Assembly: GCA_028820655.1 (NCBI GenBank)
Contig: JAPPIK010000048.1
Span: forward strand, 1-40,858
Source of the DNA: Candidatus Poribacteria bacterium
GTDB lineage: Bacteria > Poribacteria > WGA-4E > JAJDTR01
Length of the DNA stretch: 40,858 nucleotides
Direction of reading: 5' to 3'
Numbering within the stretch: the first letter of the stretch is position 1; every line of letters begins with the position of its first letter. The translations under genes and the position numbers were made by a program. Shown piece by piece: positions 7,737 to 17,106 of the stretch. The notes under the pieces are model-generated. The model was not told the DNA's origin. It saw nothing but the letters and a program-made list of their open reading frames with translations, and ran no database searches.

Positions 7737-9491
7737 ATGCCAGAATTGAATTCTGTGCCTGTAGGCTTTGTATACGATCTCATGAGTGGACCTAACAGAC
7801 ATATTGGAGACGATAGTAAAACGGTAACTCCAAGGTTGCACGATGCTACAGAACATTACAGGCGCCATATTGCAACAAATCAACTTAGTGGTGAGATCGG
7901 GAATGCAAATGAAGAATGCAGCAAAGTTATGGCACTCAATCTCAATGATGCCACAGCCTATAACACCCGCGGAATAGCGTACGGCGAAAAAGGCGATTTT
8001 AGCAGAGCAATTGAAAATTTTGACGCAGCGATAGACCTGAAGTCTGATTATGTCGCAGCCTATTTCAATCGCGGTTTAGCCTACAGTGAACTAGGCGATG
8101 TTGTACATGCCATTAAAGATTTCACCCGAGTAGTACAATTGGATCCCAGTTATGTTGTGGCGTATAACAACCGTGGTGCAGCCTACGACATCCAAGAGAA
8201 GTTGGACCTTGCAATTGCAGACTATACCAAAACTATAGAACTGAATCCTAATTATTCCCAACCATATAATAATCGTGGTGTTGTATACAACAAAAAGGGG
8301 GATTTTGACAGTGCGATTGCGGACTTTAACAACGCGATAGGCTTAAGACACGATGATGCTGAGGCCTATAGCAATCGCGGTTTAGCGTACCTATACAAAG
8401 GCGATTATGACCTTTCCATTGCGGACTTTAACAGGGCTTTAGAATTGGCGCCATTCCTTGCCGGCGGGTATTACAATCGCGGCATTGCTTACAGTATGAA
8501 GGGCGATCACGATATTGCCATCGCAGACTTCACGAAAGCAATGGAGCACCACGAGGGCGACGCCGAAACCCATTACAATCGCGGCGTAGTTTGCGGCATG
8601 AAAGGTGATTATAGACGTGCGATTGCAGACTTTAGCGTTGTAATTGAAATGAAACCCACCGACGCCAGGGCCTATGCCAATCGCGGCATGGCCTACAGCA
8701 ATCACGGTGACTATGATCGTGCTATCGGCGACTATACCAAAGCCATAGTTCTGAAACCCGATGATGCCGATGTCTATAACAACCGCGGAGTCGCCTATGG
8801 CAAAAAGGATAATTTCGACTATGCCATTTTAGATTTTACCAAAGCGATGGAGTTAAAACCTGATGATGCCAACACTTGTAACAATCGTGGCGTGGTTTAC
8901 GTCAAGAAAGGCGAATATGACCTTGCCATTGTAGACTTCAACGAGGCAATACGATTGAAACCCCATTATGCCGATGCCTATAACAACCGAGGCGCAGCTT
9001 ACAGTGACCAAAGGGAGTTCCAGCGCGCCATTGCAGACTTCAATAAGGCATTAGAATTGAAATCCGATTTTGGTAACGCATATTACAATCGTGGTGAGGC
9101 TTGGTTGCACTTGGGAGAACGGATTAAAGCAAAGTCAGACTTGAAGGTCGCGGTAGCAATGGGCGTAAATGTTGTCGCCGCGTTTCATAACCTTTACGAA
9201 AGCGCCCTAGGTTTTGAAAAAAGCAATGGTCTGAAGTTGCCCGATGACATCGCCGCAATATTGACACCCCAAGAGAATGCTATTCGCAGGAAGGAGTTTC
9301 AAGAACGAGCCGTTACATTAATTGAGCGACTGTCGACAGAAGAACTAAAGGTTGTTATTGACTATTTGCTAGATTTACAAAATGGAGAGGCACAAGACAC
9401 GTTTCACCAGTTGGAGATTGATGCTGAAAGTGCCCTAGAGGAAATCTTGAAGAACTACGATCGAGCATGGAAAATTCTTGCCAAACATTGA
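7737..9491 (+). CDS. 12-repeat TPR protein with antitoxin-like C-terminus
   Basis: A 584-residue protein with a GAAGGAG ribosome-binding site. Residues from about 75 to 475 form twelve regular 34-residue TPRs, each carrying a (T/N)RG-x-AY signature such as NRGLAYSELGD, NRGIAYSMKGD and NRGVAYGKKDN. The region after residue 519 is different: FQERAVTLIERLSTEELKVV, then IDYLLDLQNGEA, then acidic helices. It has the pattern of small addiction-module antitoxins, which often start with an 'LIERL..E.L..V..FL..L' helix and continue into a flexible partner-binding tail. The Doc-like toxin begins within its stop codon. I infer that TPR scaffold and antitoxin are fused in one chain. The TPR assignment is firm; the antitoxin assignment is by pattern only. 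No DNA-binding domain is visible. Confidence 0.85.
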   Translation: MPELNSVPVGFVYDLMSGPNRHIGDDSKTVTPRLHDATEHYRRHIATNQLSGEIGNANEECSKVMALNLNDATAYNTRGIAYGEKGDFSRAIENFDAAIDLKSDYVAAYFNRGLAYSELGDVVHAIKDFTRVVQLDPSYVVAYNNRGAAYDIQEKLDLAIADYTKTIELNPNYSQPYNNRGVVYNKKGDFDSAIADFNNAIGLRHDDAEAYSNRGLAYLYKGDYDLSIADFNRALELAPFLAGGYYNRGIAYSMKGDHDIAIADFTKAMEHHEGDAETHYNRGVVCGMKGDYRRAIADFSVVIEMKPTDARAYANRGMAYSNHGDYDRAIGDYTKAIVLKPDDADVYNNRGVAYGKKDNFDYAILDFTKAMELKPDDANTCNNRGVVYVKKGEYDLAIVDFNEAIRLKPHYADAYNNRGAAYSDQREFQRAIADFNKALELKSDFGNAYYNRGEAWLHLGERIKAKSDLKVAVAMGVNVVAAFHNLYESALGFEKSNGLKLPDDIAAILTPQENAIRRKEFQERAVTLIERLSTEELKVVIDYLLDLQNGEAQDTFHQLEIDAESALEEILKNYDRAWKILAKH

Positions 9492-9895
9492 GATATCTGA
9501 CCATTGGGGAAATCCTGTGGGTTGCCAAGAAATGGGTGTGCGATTACAAGCTGCGGGATAAAGAGAGATTAGACTATTTGGTTGAGGCAGTTGGTGGAAC
9601 GTGGGGTGACATAGAACTATATCCGACATTGGCCAAAAAAGCTGCTGTATATGCACATCATATCATTACTGGACATATATTCATGAACGGCAATAAGCGA
9701 ATCGGGATAACTTGTGCTCTCTGGTTTTTGGTTAAGAATGGTTGTACTCTACGTCTTAGCATTGATGATTCGATAGTCTGGGTGGGCTATAGGATTGCAG
9801 ATAGAACAATTACCGACCTTGACATTATCGCCGACTATATGAAATTGTGGATTCGCACACCCGTGGGCGAAGATGACGCACATGGTTCAGATTGA
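9488..9895 (+). CDS. doc: Doc/Fic-fold (death-on-curing) toxin
   Basis: A Doc-family protein of 135 residues if it starts at TTG 9488, which overlaps the TGA of the TPR gene (9489-9491). That start gives the family-typical beginning LRYLTIGEIL. An in-frame ATG at 9467 would add seven residues. The Fic/Doc core is HIFMNGNKR at residues 63-71, followed by the helix ITCALWFLVKNGCTL, and ELYPTLAKKAAV matches the helix before the motif. Doc enzymes of phage P1 type phosphorylate EF-Tu and stop translation. The acidic residue of HxFx(D/E)GN is Asn here (N67). The proline is also missing (HIF for HPF), so activity may be altered. There is no separate Phd antitoxin; the upstream TPR C-terminus is the best candidate for neutralisation. 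Confidence 0.85.
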   Translation: MRYLTIGEILWVAKKWVCDYKLRDKERLDYLVEAVGGTWGDIELYPTLAKKAAVYAHHIITGHIFMNGNKRIGITCALWFLVKNGCTLRLSIDDSIVWVGYRIADRTITDLDIIADYMKLWIRTPVGEDDAHGSD

Positions 9896-9900
9896 ATATG

Positions 9901-9939
9901 CGAAATCCGTCTAATCCGCGAAAATCCGTGATTCAGACA
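9901..9939 (-). repeat. TGTCTGAAT-type repeat, inverted copy at island edge
   Basis: CGAAATCCGTCTAATCCGCG followed by AAAATCCGTGATTCAGACA, the same orientation as the copy at 374 and inverted relative to those at 5686 and 7444. It lies 6 bp after the Doc stop and marks the right edge of the accessory island; metabolic genes begin immediately after. Confidence 0.65.
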
Positions 9940-9965
9940 GTCTCTAACCACTAGCCACTGCTTTT

Positions 9966-10997
9966 TCACTCAACCGGCACCGACCTGCCGATCCGCGCAG
10001 ATTCATACATCCCATCGAAAATCTTGGTGACAATCAGCGCTTCCTCCGGGGGAACGGGCGACGGCAATCCCTCACGGATCGCTTGGTGAAAAGATTCAAA
10101 TTCGCCGATCAAATTTTTGAGCGGTTCGGGTTCATAGTCGATCATCTCCCCGTCCTTATCCATGTAGATGCGGAGCGGAGAATGCGTCGCGCCGGCGCGA
10201 TCACCAATGAAGAATGTGGTGCCGATGTTTTCTATATGAGTCGCCCAAGCGGATTCCAGCGACACCGTCAATCCGCCTTCAAAGTTGACTACCCCCATCG
10301 CGAAATCTTCGACCTCGAATAGGGCCGGATCCCAGTTTCCCCACGGATTGATTACATCCTTTTGATTCCCGAATTTCAGCGCGGTGAACCCGAATGCTTC
10401 AACGGGCTTGGGACATCCGAGAACCCACAGCAGCGCGTCGAGGACGTGCACGCCGATGTCGATGAGGGCGCCGCCTCCGGCGATGCTTTTCGTGATGAAG
10501 GAGGGCGTGCTGGGAACGCCGCGTCGTCGCACCGACATGGCACGGGCATAGTAGATATCCCCGAAGAATCCCTCGTCGCAGAGTTTTCTCAAGGTTCTCG
10601 CTTCGACCGTAAAGCGGTTTTGCAACCCAATCTGAAGAATCTTGCCCGAGGCGTGATAGGCGTCAACCATCGTCTGGCCGTCAACCGCGTTGCTCGCCAT
10701 CGGTTTCTCGCAGATGACGTGCTTGCCCGCCTCTAGCGCGGCTATGGTTGGCGGCGTATGGAAGTTGCTCGGGGTACACACACTTACCGCGTCTATCTCG
10801 TCCATGGCAAGCATGTCGTTATAGTCCGTGAAGACGTGCTCTATCTCGTGTTGTTTGGCAAATTCGTGTGCTCGCGGCTCGTCGATGTCGCACACGGCGA
10901 TAACCGACACGTCTTCTACGTTCCGATGCCCCGGCAGGTGCTTGCCAGCCGCGATGCCGCCCGCGCCGATAATACCAACATTAATTGTCCTCGTCAT
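9966..10997 (-). CDS. Gfo/Idh/MocA-family oxidoreductase
   Basis: A 343-residue NAD(P)-dependent sugar or cyclitol dehydrogenase type. Residues 6-15 hold the dinucleotide-binding loop (VGIIGAGGIA), then VCDIDEPRA at the end of strand 2, then CTPSNFH and the catalytic-loop signature EKPMA, with a C-terminal alpha/beta substrate domain. A histidine is conserved-looking in GVHVLDALLW, as in many relatives. AGGAA lies before the ATG. The substrate cannot be told from sequence; relatives act on inositols, glucose-fructose or amino sugars. It stands alone, divergent from the E2/E1 pair. Confidence 0.9.
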   Translation of the reverse strand: MTRTINVGIIGAGGIAAGKHLPGHRNVEDVSVIAVCDIDEPRAHEFAKQHEIEHVFTDYNDMLAMDEIDAVSVCTPSNFHTPPTIAALEAGKHVICEKPMASNAVDGQTMVDAYHASGKILQIGLQNRFTVEARTLRKLCDEGFFGDIYYARAMSVRRRGVPSTPSFITKSIAGGGALIDIGVHVLDALLWVLGCPKPVEAFGFTALKFGNQKDVINPWGNWDPALFEVEDFAMGVVNFEGGLTVSLESAWATHIENIGTTFFIGDRAGATHSPLRIYMDKDGEMIDYEPEPLKNLIGEFESFHQAIREGLPSPVPPEEALIVTKIFDGMYESARIGRSVPVE

Positions 10998-11093
10998 GAA
11001 TAGGTTTCCTTTTGGGTGGGAGTAGCGATGCCGTGGAGTGTCTGAATGGCTTGATTTAAACCTGTTGCCCTACAAAAAACTCGCTGAAGCTAA

Positions 11094-11312
11094 TGTCCCA
11101 ATATTCAGGAAAATATTGCGTGTCGCAAAGTCATAAAGGGTAACATCCATGCCGCGATTCGTGCCAATGAATTGGCGGAAAGTGTAGATTATGCCCGTCT
11201 CGCCGTTTTGCCCCGCGTTGCTATTAGCTTTGACGGAAAAGACGCTAATAAAGCATCAGGCGAGGTGATACCGGAAGCTGACTTTTCATTGTCAAATGGA
11301 AGGTATAGATGA
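11094..11312 (+). pseudogene. Unrecognised ORF fragment between oxidoreductase and E2
   Basis: A stop-to-stop frame of 72 codons with protein-like composition: VIKGNIHAAIRANELAESV, then DYARLAVLPRVAISFDGK, ending in SLSNGRYR. It has no ATG or GTG near its beginning and no ribosome-binding site. I do not recognise the family. It could be the end of a decayed gene. The remainder of the 10,998-11,444 gap shows no other feature. Confidence 0.3.
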
Positions 11313-11444
11313 TAAACTCTTAGGCGAAATTGCTGGTTTTGGGTTCGTGTTAGTCAAGACGAGAGTACGCTAAAATCAATCAAGTGACCGCCACAAGAAA
11401 CACTTCATGAAACAAAATCAATCTCTTTGAAACAAGAAATCACT

Positions 11445-12722
11445 ATGGCAACAGTCGTTGTGATGCCCAAACTTGGGCAGTCAGTCGAAACCTGCATTAT
11501 CATCGGTTGGATAAAGCAGAAAGGTGATTCAATCACCGCGGGGGAACCGCTCTGCGAAGTGGAGACCGACAAATCCGCGTTGGAAGTAGAAAGCCCTGCG
11601 TCGGGCACCCTGTTGGATGTGTTCTTTGACGAGGGGGAAGAGGTACCGGTACAAGTCAACATCGCTGCGATCGGAGAACCCGGCGAGGATATCACCAGTC
11701 TAAAACCTAATGTTTCGGCGGAAAGTCCGCCCGAGGATAAATCGTCCGCCACTACCGACGAACCGGTTCAGGCTGTCCCTACACAACCGGCGGCGTTTGA
11801 GGTTCCCCGGAAGCGCCCTTCCAAGTCGGACCGGATTAAACGACGCATATCACCGCGAGCAGCGAGTTTGGCAGAGGAGCTAGGCATAGATATCTCCGGC
11901 ATCCGGGGTACAGGGCCGGGTGGTCGGATTATCGAGAGGGACGTTCGCGCAGCGCCGCCGACTTCCGTACAACCCGCGGCAGGTCAGACCAGAATGACCC
12001 CGCCGATCCAGACGGAACTCCCCCCGGGCGAGACGCAGTCAGTCCCGTTGCAAGGCACGCGCAAGATTATCGCCGAACGAATGCTATATTCGATTCAATC
12101 GACGGCGCAACTTACGCTCAATGCCTCGGCAGACGCCCGCGCCCTATTATCTTTCCGCCAGCGTTTGAAAAGCAGCACTGAAGCGTTCGATCTTCAGAAC
12201 GTCACCATCAACGATTTCATTCTTTTCGCCGTTTCCCGTACGTTACCCGACCATCCGGAGTTGAACGCCGTGCTTGTCAAGGAGGCCATTTCACAGTACG
12301 AAAGTGTGCATCTAGGATTCGCGGTAGATACGCCGCGCTGCCTGATGGTGCCCGTCATTCGGGACGCTAACACGTTGAATTTGAAAGCGATTTCCCGCGA
12401 AGCCAAACGATTGACCGCCGCATGTTTGGAAGGAGATGTCTCTCCCGATGAGTTAACCGGGGGCACATTTACGGTGACAAATCTAGGGAATATGGGGATT
12501 GAAAGTTTTACGCCGATATTGAACCCTCCGCAGGTGGGAATCTTGGGTGTTGGGAACGTGAATCTGAAACCGGTAGAGGTTGATGGCGAGGTACGGCACA
12601 TCCCACACATCGGGTTGTCGTTAACAATTGACCATCAGACGGTGGACGGCGCCGCGGCCGCCCGATTTTTGGGTACACTCTCGGGACGATTGACCGCAAT
12701 CGATTTGCTGGTGGCAATGTAG
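11445..12722 (+). CDS. 2-oxoacid dehydrogenase E2 (dihydrolipoyl acyltransferase)
   Basis: Core acyltransferase of a pyruvate- or branched-chain-oxoacid-type dehydrogenase, 425 residues. It moves the acyl group from E1 to CoA by a swinging lipoyl arm. An N-terminal lipoyl domain carries the modified lysine in ETDKSALEVESP (K43). An Ala/Pro-rich linker follows, then an E1/E3-binding domain (RISPRAASLAEELGIDISG, about 133-168), and the C-terminal catalytic domain has DHQTVDG with active-site H397 and D401. The ATG at 11445 was chosen; the in-frame TTG at 11427 only adds MKQEIT. It lies 52 bp upstream of the fused E1 and was likely co-transcribed with it. Which oxoacid it uses is open; acetoin dehydrogenase is also possible. 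Confidence 0.93.
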   Translation: MATVVVMPKLGQSVETCIIIGWIKQKGDSITAGEPLCEVETDKSALEVESPASGTLLDVFFDEGEEVPVQVNIAAIGEPGEDITSLKPNVSAESPPEDKSSATTDEPVQAVPTQPAAFEVPRKRPSKSDRIKRRISPRAASLAEELGIDISGIRGTGPGGRIIERDVRAAPPTSVQPAAGQTRMTPPIQTELPPGETQSVPLQGTRKIIAERMLYSIQSTAQLTLNASADARALLSFRQRLKSSTEAFDLQNVTINDFILFAVSRTLPDHPELNAVLVKEAISQYESVHLGFAVDTPRCLMVPVIRDANTLNLKAISREAKRLTAACLEGDVSPDELTGGTFTVTNLGNMGIESFTPILNPPQVGILGVGNVNLKPVEVDGEVRHIPHIGLSLTIDHQTVDGAAAARFLGTLSGRLTAIDLLVAM

Positions 12723-12774
12723 AGCATGTGTTTGTTTCAGAACGAGGAACCGACACACGGGAATTAGATAGAGC

Positions 12775-15231
12775 ATGCCGAAGTCACTAACGATAGACCC
12801 ATCGGAAGTTCGCCAGAGATCAACTATCAAAAGCCGGGAGATACCGGTGAACGCCTATTCCGCGACTCCCGAGCGGGAGGGAGAAAAGTTCGGCAGCGAG
12901 AACTTGGTGCGGATTTATCGGGACATGGTCTACATTCGCGAGTTTGAGAGCATGCTGGATGGGGTGAAGAAGGAGGGCGCCTACAGGGGCATGGAGTACG
13001 ACCATCGCGGTCCTGCCCATCTATCGATCGGACAGGAGGCTGCGGCGGTTGGTCAATGTTTTCATCTCTCGGCGGATGATTTCATCTTCGGCTCTCACCG
13101 GAGTCACGGGGAGATACTGGCAAAGAGTCTAGCGGCAATTCAGAAACTGAGCGAGAGCGACTTGACCGGTATCATGGAATCGTACATGGACGGTGCGCCG
13201 TTGCGGGTCGTGGAACGATTCTCGAAGGGCGACGCGAAAGATCTGGCAATTAACTATACGCTGTACGGCACGCTAGCAGAGATATTCGGCAGGGAGAACG
13301 GGTTCAATAAGGGCATGGGCGGGTCGATGCACGCGTTTTTTCCACCGTTCGGCGTAATGCCCAACAACGCCATTGTCGGCGGGTCTGCGGATATAGCAAC
13401 GGGCGCTGCTCTTTTCAAGCGTGTGAATCGTAAACCGGGGATTGTCATTGCCAACATCGGCGACGCATCGATGGGGTGTGGTCCCGTGTGGGAAGCCATC
13501 ACGTTTGCCGCGATGGATCAGTATCGTACGCTTTGGGATCGGGAGGTGGGAGGCAACCCGCCGATCCTCTTCAATTTCATGAACAATTTTTACGGTATGG
13601 GCGGGCAGTCCAAGGGCGAAACGATGGGGTTTGGGATTCTGGCGCGGGTCGGTTCGGGGGTCAACCCGGATGCCATGCATGCGGAACGTGTTGACGGGTA
13701 CAATCCGCTCGCGGTGGCAGATGCGATAGAGCGTAAACGTGAAGTCCTGGAAGAGGGTCAAGGACCTGTGCTGCTAGACATGGTGACCTACCGATTTTCC
13801 GGTCATTCCCCGTCGGATGCGTCTTCGTATCGCGACAAAACGGAGATGGACCTCTGGTATCAACAGGATGCCCTGACGAACTACGAGGAATACCTATTGG
13901 AAAATCGCCATGCGGATAGCAATCGCTTGGACGCCTTTAGAGATGATGTCACCGAGAGATTGGTGAACGTGTTCGAGGCGGCGACCTCCCTTGAACTATC
14001 ACCGCGAGTCAGCATTCGAGTCGACAGTATCGGGGAGATGATGTTCTCCGATCAGTATCAGGATCGACTTAGCGAAAAGTCACCGGAGGTTCTGATTCCG
14101 AAGTCGCAAAGCCGTCTCAAGACGACCTTGGCAAAGCACCGATTCGGGTTTGACGGTGGGAAACCGCGGCCCAAACTTCAGACTTTGACCTACGCCGAGG
14201 CGCTCTTTGAAGCCTTGATGCACCGCTTCTATGAAGACCCGACGATGATCGCTTACGGTGAAGAAAACCGTGACTGGGGCGGTGCGTTCAGCGTTTACCG
14301 CGGATTGACGGAATGCCTCCCTTATCACCGCTTGTTCAACTCGCCGATTTCCGAAGCGGCGATTGTCGGAACTGCCGTCGGATACGCGCTCTCCGGTGGC
14401 CGCGTGGTGGCTGAGTTGATGTATTGCGATTTCATGGGGCGAGCGGGCGACGAGATTTTCAACCAGATGGCTAAATGGCAATCCATGTCCGCAAACGTCC
14501 TGCAGATGCCGATGGTACTGCGTGTATCTGTCGGATCAAAGTACGGGGCACAGCATTCGCAAGATTGGACCTCCATCGTGGCGCACATCCCAGGCTTGAA
14601 GGTGATGTTTCCGGCAACCGCCTACGACGCGAAGGGAATGTTGAACTTGGCGCTGCGAGGCACGGACCCGGTAGTCTTCTTTGAAAGTCAGCGTTTGTAC
14701 CCCGAGCCGGAGACGCTTGTCGAAGGGGGAGTGCCGACCGGATATTACGAGGTGGAGATGGGGGAACCGGCGCTCAGGCGTCGTGGCGGAGATTTGACTA
14801 TCGTCACGGTTGGTGCCGTGCTCTACCGGGCACTGGAGGCGGCGGATGAGTTGGCGGACAAGCACGGCATCACCGCCGAAGTGATTGACGCGCGTTTTAT
14901 CAATCCGCTGAACTACGAGAAAATTGCCGAATCGGTTGAGAAAACCGGCAAGGTCGTGCTCGTATCCGACGCCTGTGAACGCGGGTCTTTTCTGCACACG
15001 ATGGCGTCGAATATCAGCCAACTGGCTTTCAATTATCTTGATGGTCCGGTCGCTGTGGTCGGCGCGCGCAACTGGATTACGCCGCCCGCTGAGTTGGAGG
15101 AGGCGTTTTTCCCGCAGAAGGAGTGGATTCTTGACACGATTCACGAGCGGATATTGCCGCTCACGGAGCACAAAGTTAGCACTGTACAGAATGTTGAGGA
15201 GATTGTTAGACGCAATCAGTTGGGCATTTAA
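12775..15231 (+). CDS. 2-oxoacid dehydrogenase E1, fused alpha and beta subunits
   Basis: An 818-residue thiamine diphosphate enzyme that decarboxylates a 2-oxoacid and passes the acyl group to the E2 encoded just upstream. The alpha half (about 60-440) has [20 protein letters not shown], the cofactor motif starting at G229 ([13 protein letters not shown]) and [10 protein letters not shown]. The beta half (about 470-818) has [31 protein letters not shown] and [16 protein letters not shown]. Most bacteria use two separate genes for these halves. The thiamine motif has GDA rather than the common GDG, and a longer spacer to the NN. No lipoamide dehydrogenase (E3) lies in the window. The ATG at 12775 has no strong ribosome-binding site, and the first 50 residues are poorly conserved, so a later start (ATG is not obvious) is possible. 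Confidence 0.93.
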   Translation: MPKSLTIDPSEVRQRSTIKSREIPVNAYSATPEREGEKFGSENLVRIYRDMVYIREFESMLDGVKKEGAYRGMEYDHRGPAHLSIGQEAAAVGQCFHLSADDFIFGSHRSHGEILAKSLAAIQKLSESDLTGIMESYMDGAPLRVVERFSKGDAKDLAINYTLYGTLAEIFGRENGFNKGMGGSMHAFFPPFGVMPNNAIVGGSADIATGAALFKRVNRKPGIVIANIGDASMGCGPVWEAITFAAMDQYRTLWDREVGGNPPILFNFMNNFYGMGGQSKGETMGFGILARVGSGVNPDAMHAERVDGYNPLAVADAIERKREVLEEGQGPVLLDMVTYRFSGHSPSDASSYRDKTEMDLWYQQDALTNYEEYLLENRHADSNRLDAFRDDVTERLVNVFEAATSLELSPRVSIRVDSIGEMMFSDQYQDRLSEKSPEVLIPKSQSRLKTTLAKHRFGFDGGKPRPKLQTLTYAEALFEALMHRFYEDPTMIAYGEENRDWGGAFSVYRGLTECLPYHRLFNSPISEAAIVGTAVGYALSGGRVVAELMYCDFMGRAGDEIFNQMAKWQSMSANVLQMPMVLRVSVGSKYGAQHSQDWTSIVAHIPGLKVMFPATAYDAKGMLNLALRGTDPVVFFESQRLYPEPETLVEGGVPTGYYEVEMGEPALRRRGGDLTIVTVGAVLYRALEAADELADKHGITAEVIDARFINPLNYEKIAESVEKTGKVVLVSDACERGSFLHTMASNISQLAFNYLDGPVAVVGARNWITPPAELEEAFFPQKEWILDTIHERILPLTEHKVSTVQNVEEIVRRNQLGI

Positions 15232-15368
15232 CCTAGGTTGCCGCCTTTCACGGACGGGAGCACGGAAACCTAGTTTTTACCGACCTGGAAACACGAAATT
15301 GACGGAAATCATCCAAATTTACCTGAAATTTAGCAGACGTGAACCAAAAAATTTCTCTGCTATCAGGT

Positions 15369-15748
15369 AGCGCGCCATTGCCCCTGTCGGAATTATTCTT
15401 TTAGCAAGTAACACTCATTTTTCGCTCTATGACAGGCTTTGAATAAGCGTTCCTTCGTAGAATGGTATCACTCCAGAGGAGTGATATGTCAATAGAACAC
15501 GATTCCTTATCGCGTCTGCACTCCAGAGGAGTGCAATGTCGAGTGTTATTTGATAGTGTGCCATTATCCCTGCCGGGATAATTCTTTCAGCAAGTAACAC
15601 TGGTTTTTTTCGCTCAATGATTAGCCGTGAAAAGTGTTCCTTCGTCGTCTGGTTTTCACTCCAGCGGAGTGCTATGTCAATAGAATCATGATGCGTCCAA
15701 TCGCCGCACTCCAGCGGAGTGCAATGTCGAGTGTTACTTGAGAGCAAG
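15369..15748. repeat. Two tandem ~188-bp units with CACTCC hairpins
   Basis: Unit 1 is about 15369-15556 and unit 2 about 15557-15748. Each runs GCCATT-CCCTG-CGG-ATTCTTT-AGCAAGTAACACT, then AAG(C/T)GTTCCTTCGT, then two hairpins of type CACTCCAG(A/C)GGAGTG separated by ATGTCAATAGAA, ending in CAATGTCGAGTGTTA. The same pair recurs at 29150-29638. There is no coding capacity. It fills the interval between the E1 gene and inositol-phosphate synthase; 15,232-15,368 shows nothing recognisable beyond the palindrome AACCTAGGTT near the E1 stop. Confidence 0.8.
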
Positions 15749-15829
15749 TTGGGTTATTTAGTAAATAGTTGAACACGACGGCGGCGCACATCGTAACCGA
15801 GACGTGCACACCGCTTAAGGAGGAAGTAT

Positions 15830-16912
15830 ATGACGTGGCAGGCAGACAATCCGATCAAGGTTGCGATTGTCGGTGTTGGTAATTGTAGCAGCGCTTTTAT
15901 TCAAGGTTTGACCTACTATCGAAAGTTCGGCGCAGATGCCCCCGGTCTGATCAATGTTGACATTGGCGGGTACAAAGTCACTGATATTGTCCCGGTGGCT
16001 GCCTTTGATGTCGATGCACGGCGGGTGGGCTTGGATCTGTCGGAAGCCATTTTTTCGGGCGCAAATATCGCGTATCGGTATCCGGATATCGACGTGCCCC
16101 ACAGCGGCGTGACAGTGCAGATGGGCCCCGTGATGGATGGAGTCACCCCAGCCTTGGCGGAGTTTGTCGAGGTCGCGGATAAACCGCCGGTGGATGTCGC
16201 CAAAGTTTTACGGGAAAGCGGCGCGGAGATGTTGTTAAACTTTCTACCGACGGCATCGGCGGAAGCCGCAAGATTCTACGCGGATGCAGCCATCAAAGAA
16301 GCCCGGATAGGGTTCATTAACGGAATGCCGGAGTTGATTGTTTGTGATCCCGCCTACCAGCAGGCGGCTATCGAAAACAACGTCCCGCTCATAGGCGACG
16401 ACGTGAAGAGTCAACTCGGGGGAACTGCGATTCATCGAGCGCTGCTCCAACTGTTGAAAGCCAGAGGCATTCATGTTGAGCGCACGTATCAGGTGAACTA
16501 CGCGGGCAACACGGATTTTTACAATCTCGTGCATCGGGGACAGTCGAAACACAAAACAAAACAGGAAGCGCTTTCCTCCTTGGTTTCCCCGGAAACCGAG
16601 ATTTCGACAGGATTTTCTTTCGTCGAGCTGATGGGAGACCGCAAGACCGCGATTTTCTACATCGACGGCGTAAATTACGGCGGGGCGCCGCTGCATTTCG
16701 AGGCGAAACTGGAAGTAGAGGACAGCGCAAATTTCGGCGGCGTGATAGCGGACATGGTCCGATTCATGAAGGTGGGACTTGATAGAGGCGTCTCTGGCCC
16801 ACTGCATTCCGCCTCCGCGGTGTTGACCAAGCACCCGCCGATATCGATTGATGAAGACGGCGTGGCACTCCGGCAACTACAGGAATTTGTTGACGGCGAA
16901 CGGGAGCGGTAA
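15830..16912 (+). CDS. ino1: myo-inositol-3-phosphate synthase
   Basis: Converts glucose 6-phosphate to 1L-myo-inositol 3-phosphate with bound NAD, the first step towards inositol lipids or solutes. Its 360 residues match the short bacterial/archaeal form. Visible features are the NAD-binding GVGNCSSAF (16-24), NFLPTASAEAARFY, the strongly conserved GDDVKSQLGGTAIHR, and NYAGNTDFYN. An AAGGAGG ribosome-binding site precedes the ATG by a normal distance. A strong terminator follows at 16943, so this is a single-gene unit. The next gene (cytidylyltransferase-like) could act in the same inositol-phosphate route, but the two are not co-transcribed by this evidence. Confidence 0.93.
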   Translation: MTWQADNPIKVAIVGVGNCSSAFIQGLTYYRKFGADAPGLINVDIGGYKVTDIVPVAAFDVDARRVGLDLSEAIFSGANIAYRYPDIDVPHSGVTVQMGPVMDGVTPALAEFVEVADKPPVDVAKVLRESGAEMLLNFLPTASAEAARFYADAAIKEARIGFINGMPELIVCDPAYQQAAIENNVPLIGDDVKSQLGGTAIHRALLQLLKARGIHVERTYQVNYAGNTDFYNLVHRGQSKHKTKQEALSSLVSPETEISTGFSFVELMGDRKTAIFYIDGVNYGGAPLHFEAKLEVEDSANFGGVIADMVRFMKVGLDRGVSGPLHSASAVLTKHPPISIDEDGVALRQLQEFVDGERER

Positions 16913-16942
16913 ATGACGGATTCGAGTGCTACGCCCACGTAG

Positions 16943-16973
16943 AAAGGCAGGTCAGTAAGCGCCTGCCTTTTTT
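16943..16973 (+). terminator. Rho-independent terminator after ino1
   Basis: Stem AAAGGCAGG / CCTGCCTTT (9 bp) around a 10-nt loop, running into TTTTTT. It starts 31 bp after the ino1 stop. It is the clearest intrinsic terminator in the window. Confidence 0.9.
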
Positions 16974-17106
16974 CGTGTCCGGACGATGACAGAATCCGGT
17001 GGTCCGCCTGTAGGTTATACCATTTCGCTTGAATAACAGTGTATACAGTGCTTTCCATTTGCTGTTATGAGAATTGATTCCCTTCACACCCAACCCCGTA
17101 GGCGGG

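Noticed and set aside
14536-15171. 211-codon open frame on the minus strand opposite the E1 gene
   Set aside because: It overlaps well-conserved E1 beta codons, has no ribosome-binding site and no family-like pattern; it is a shadow of the real gene.
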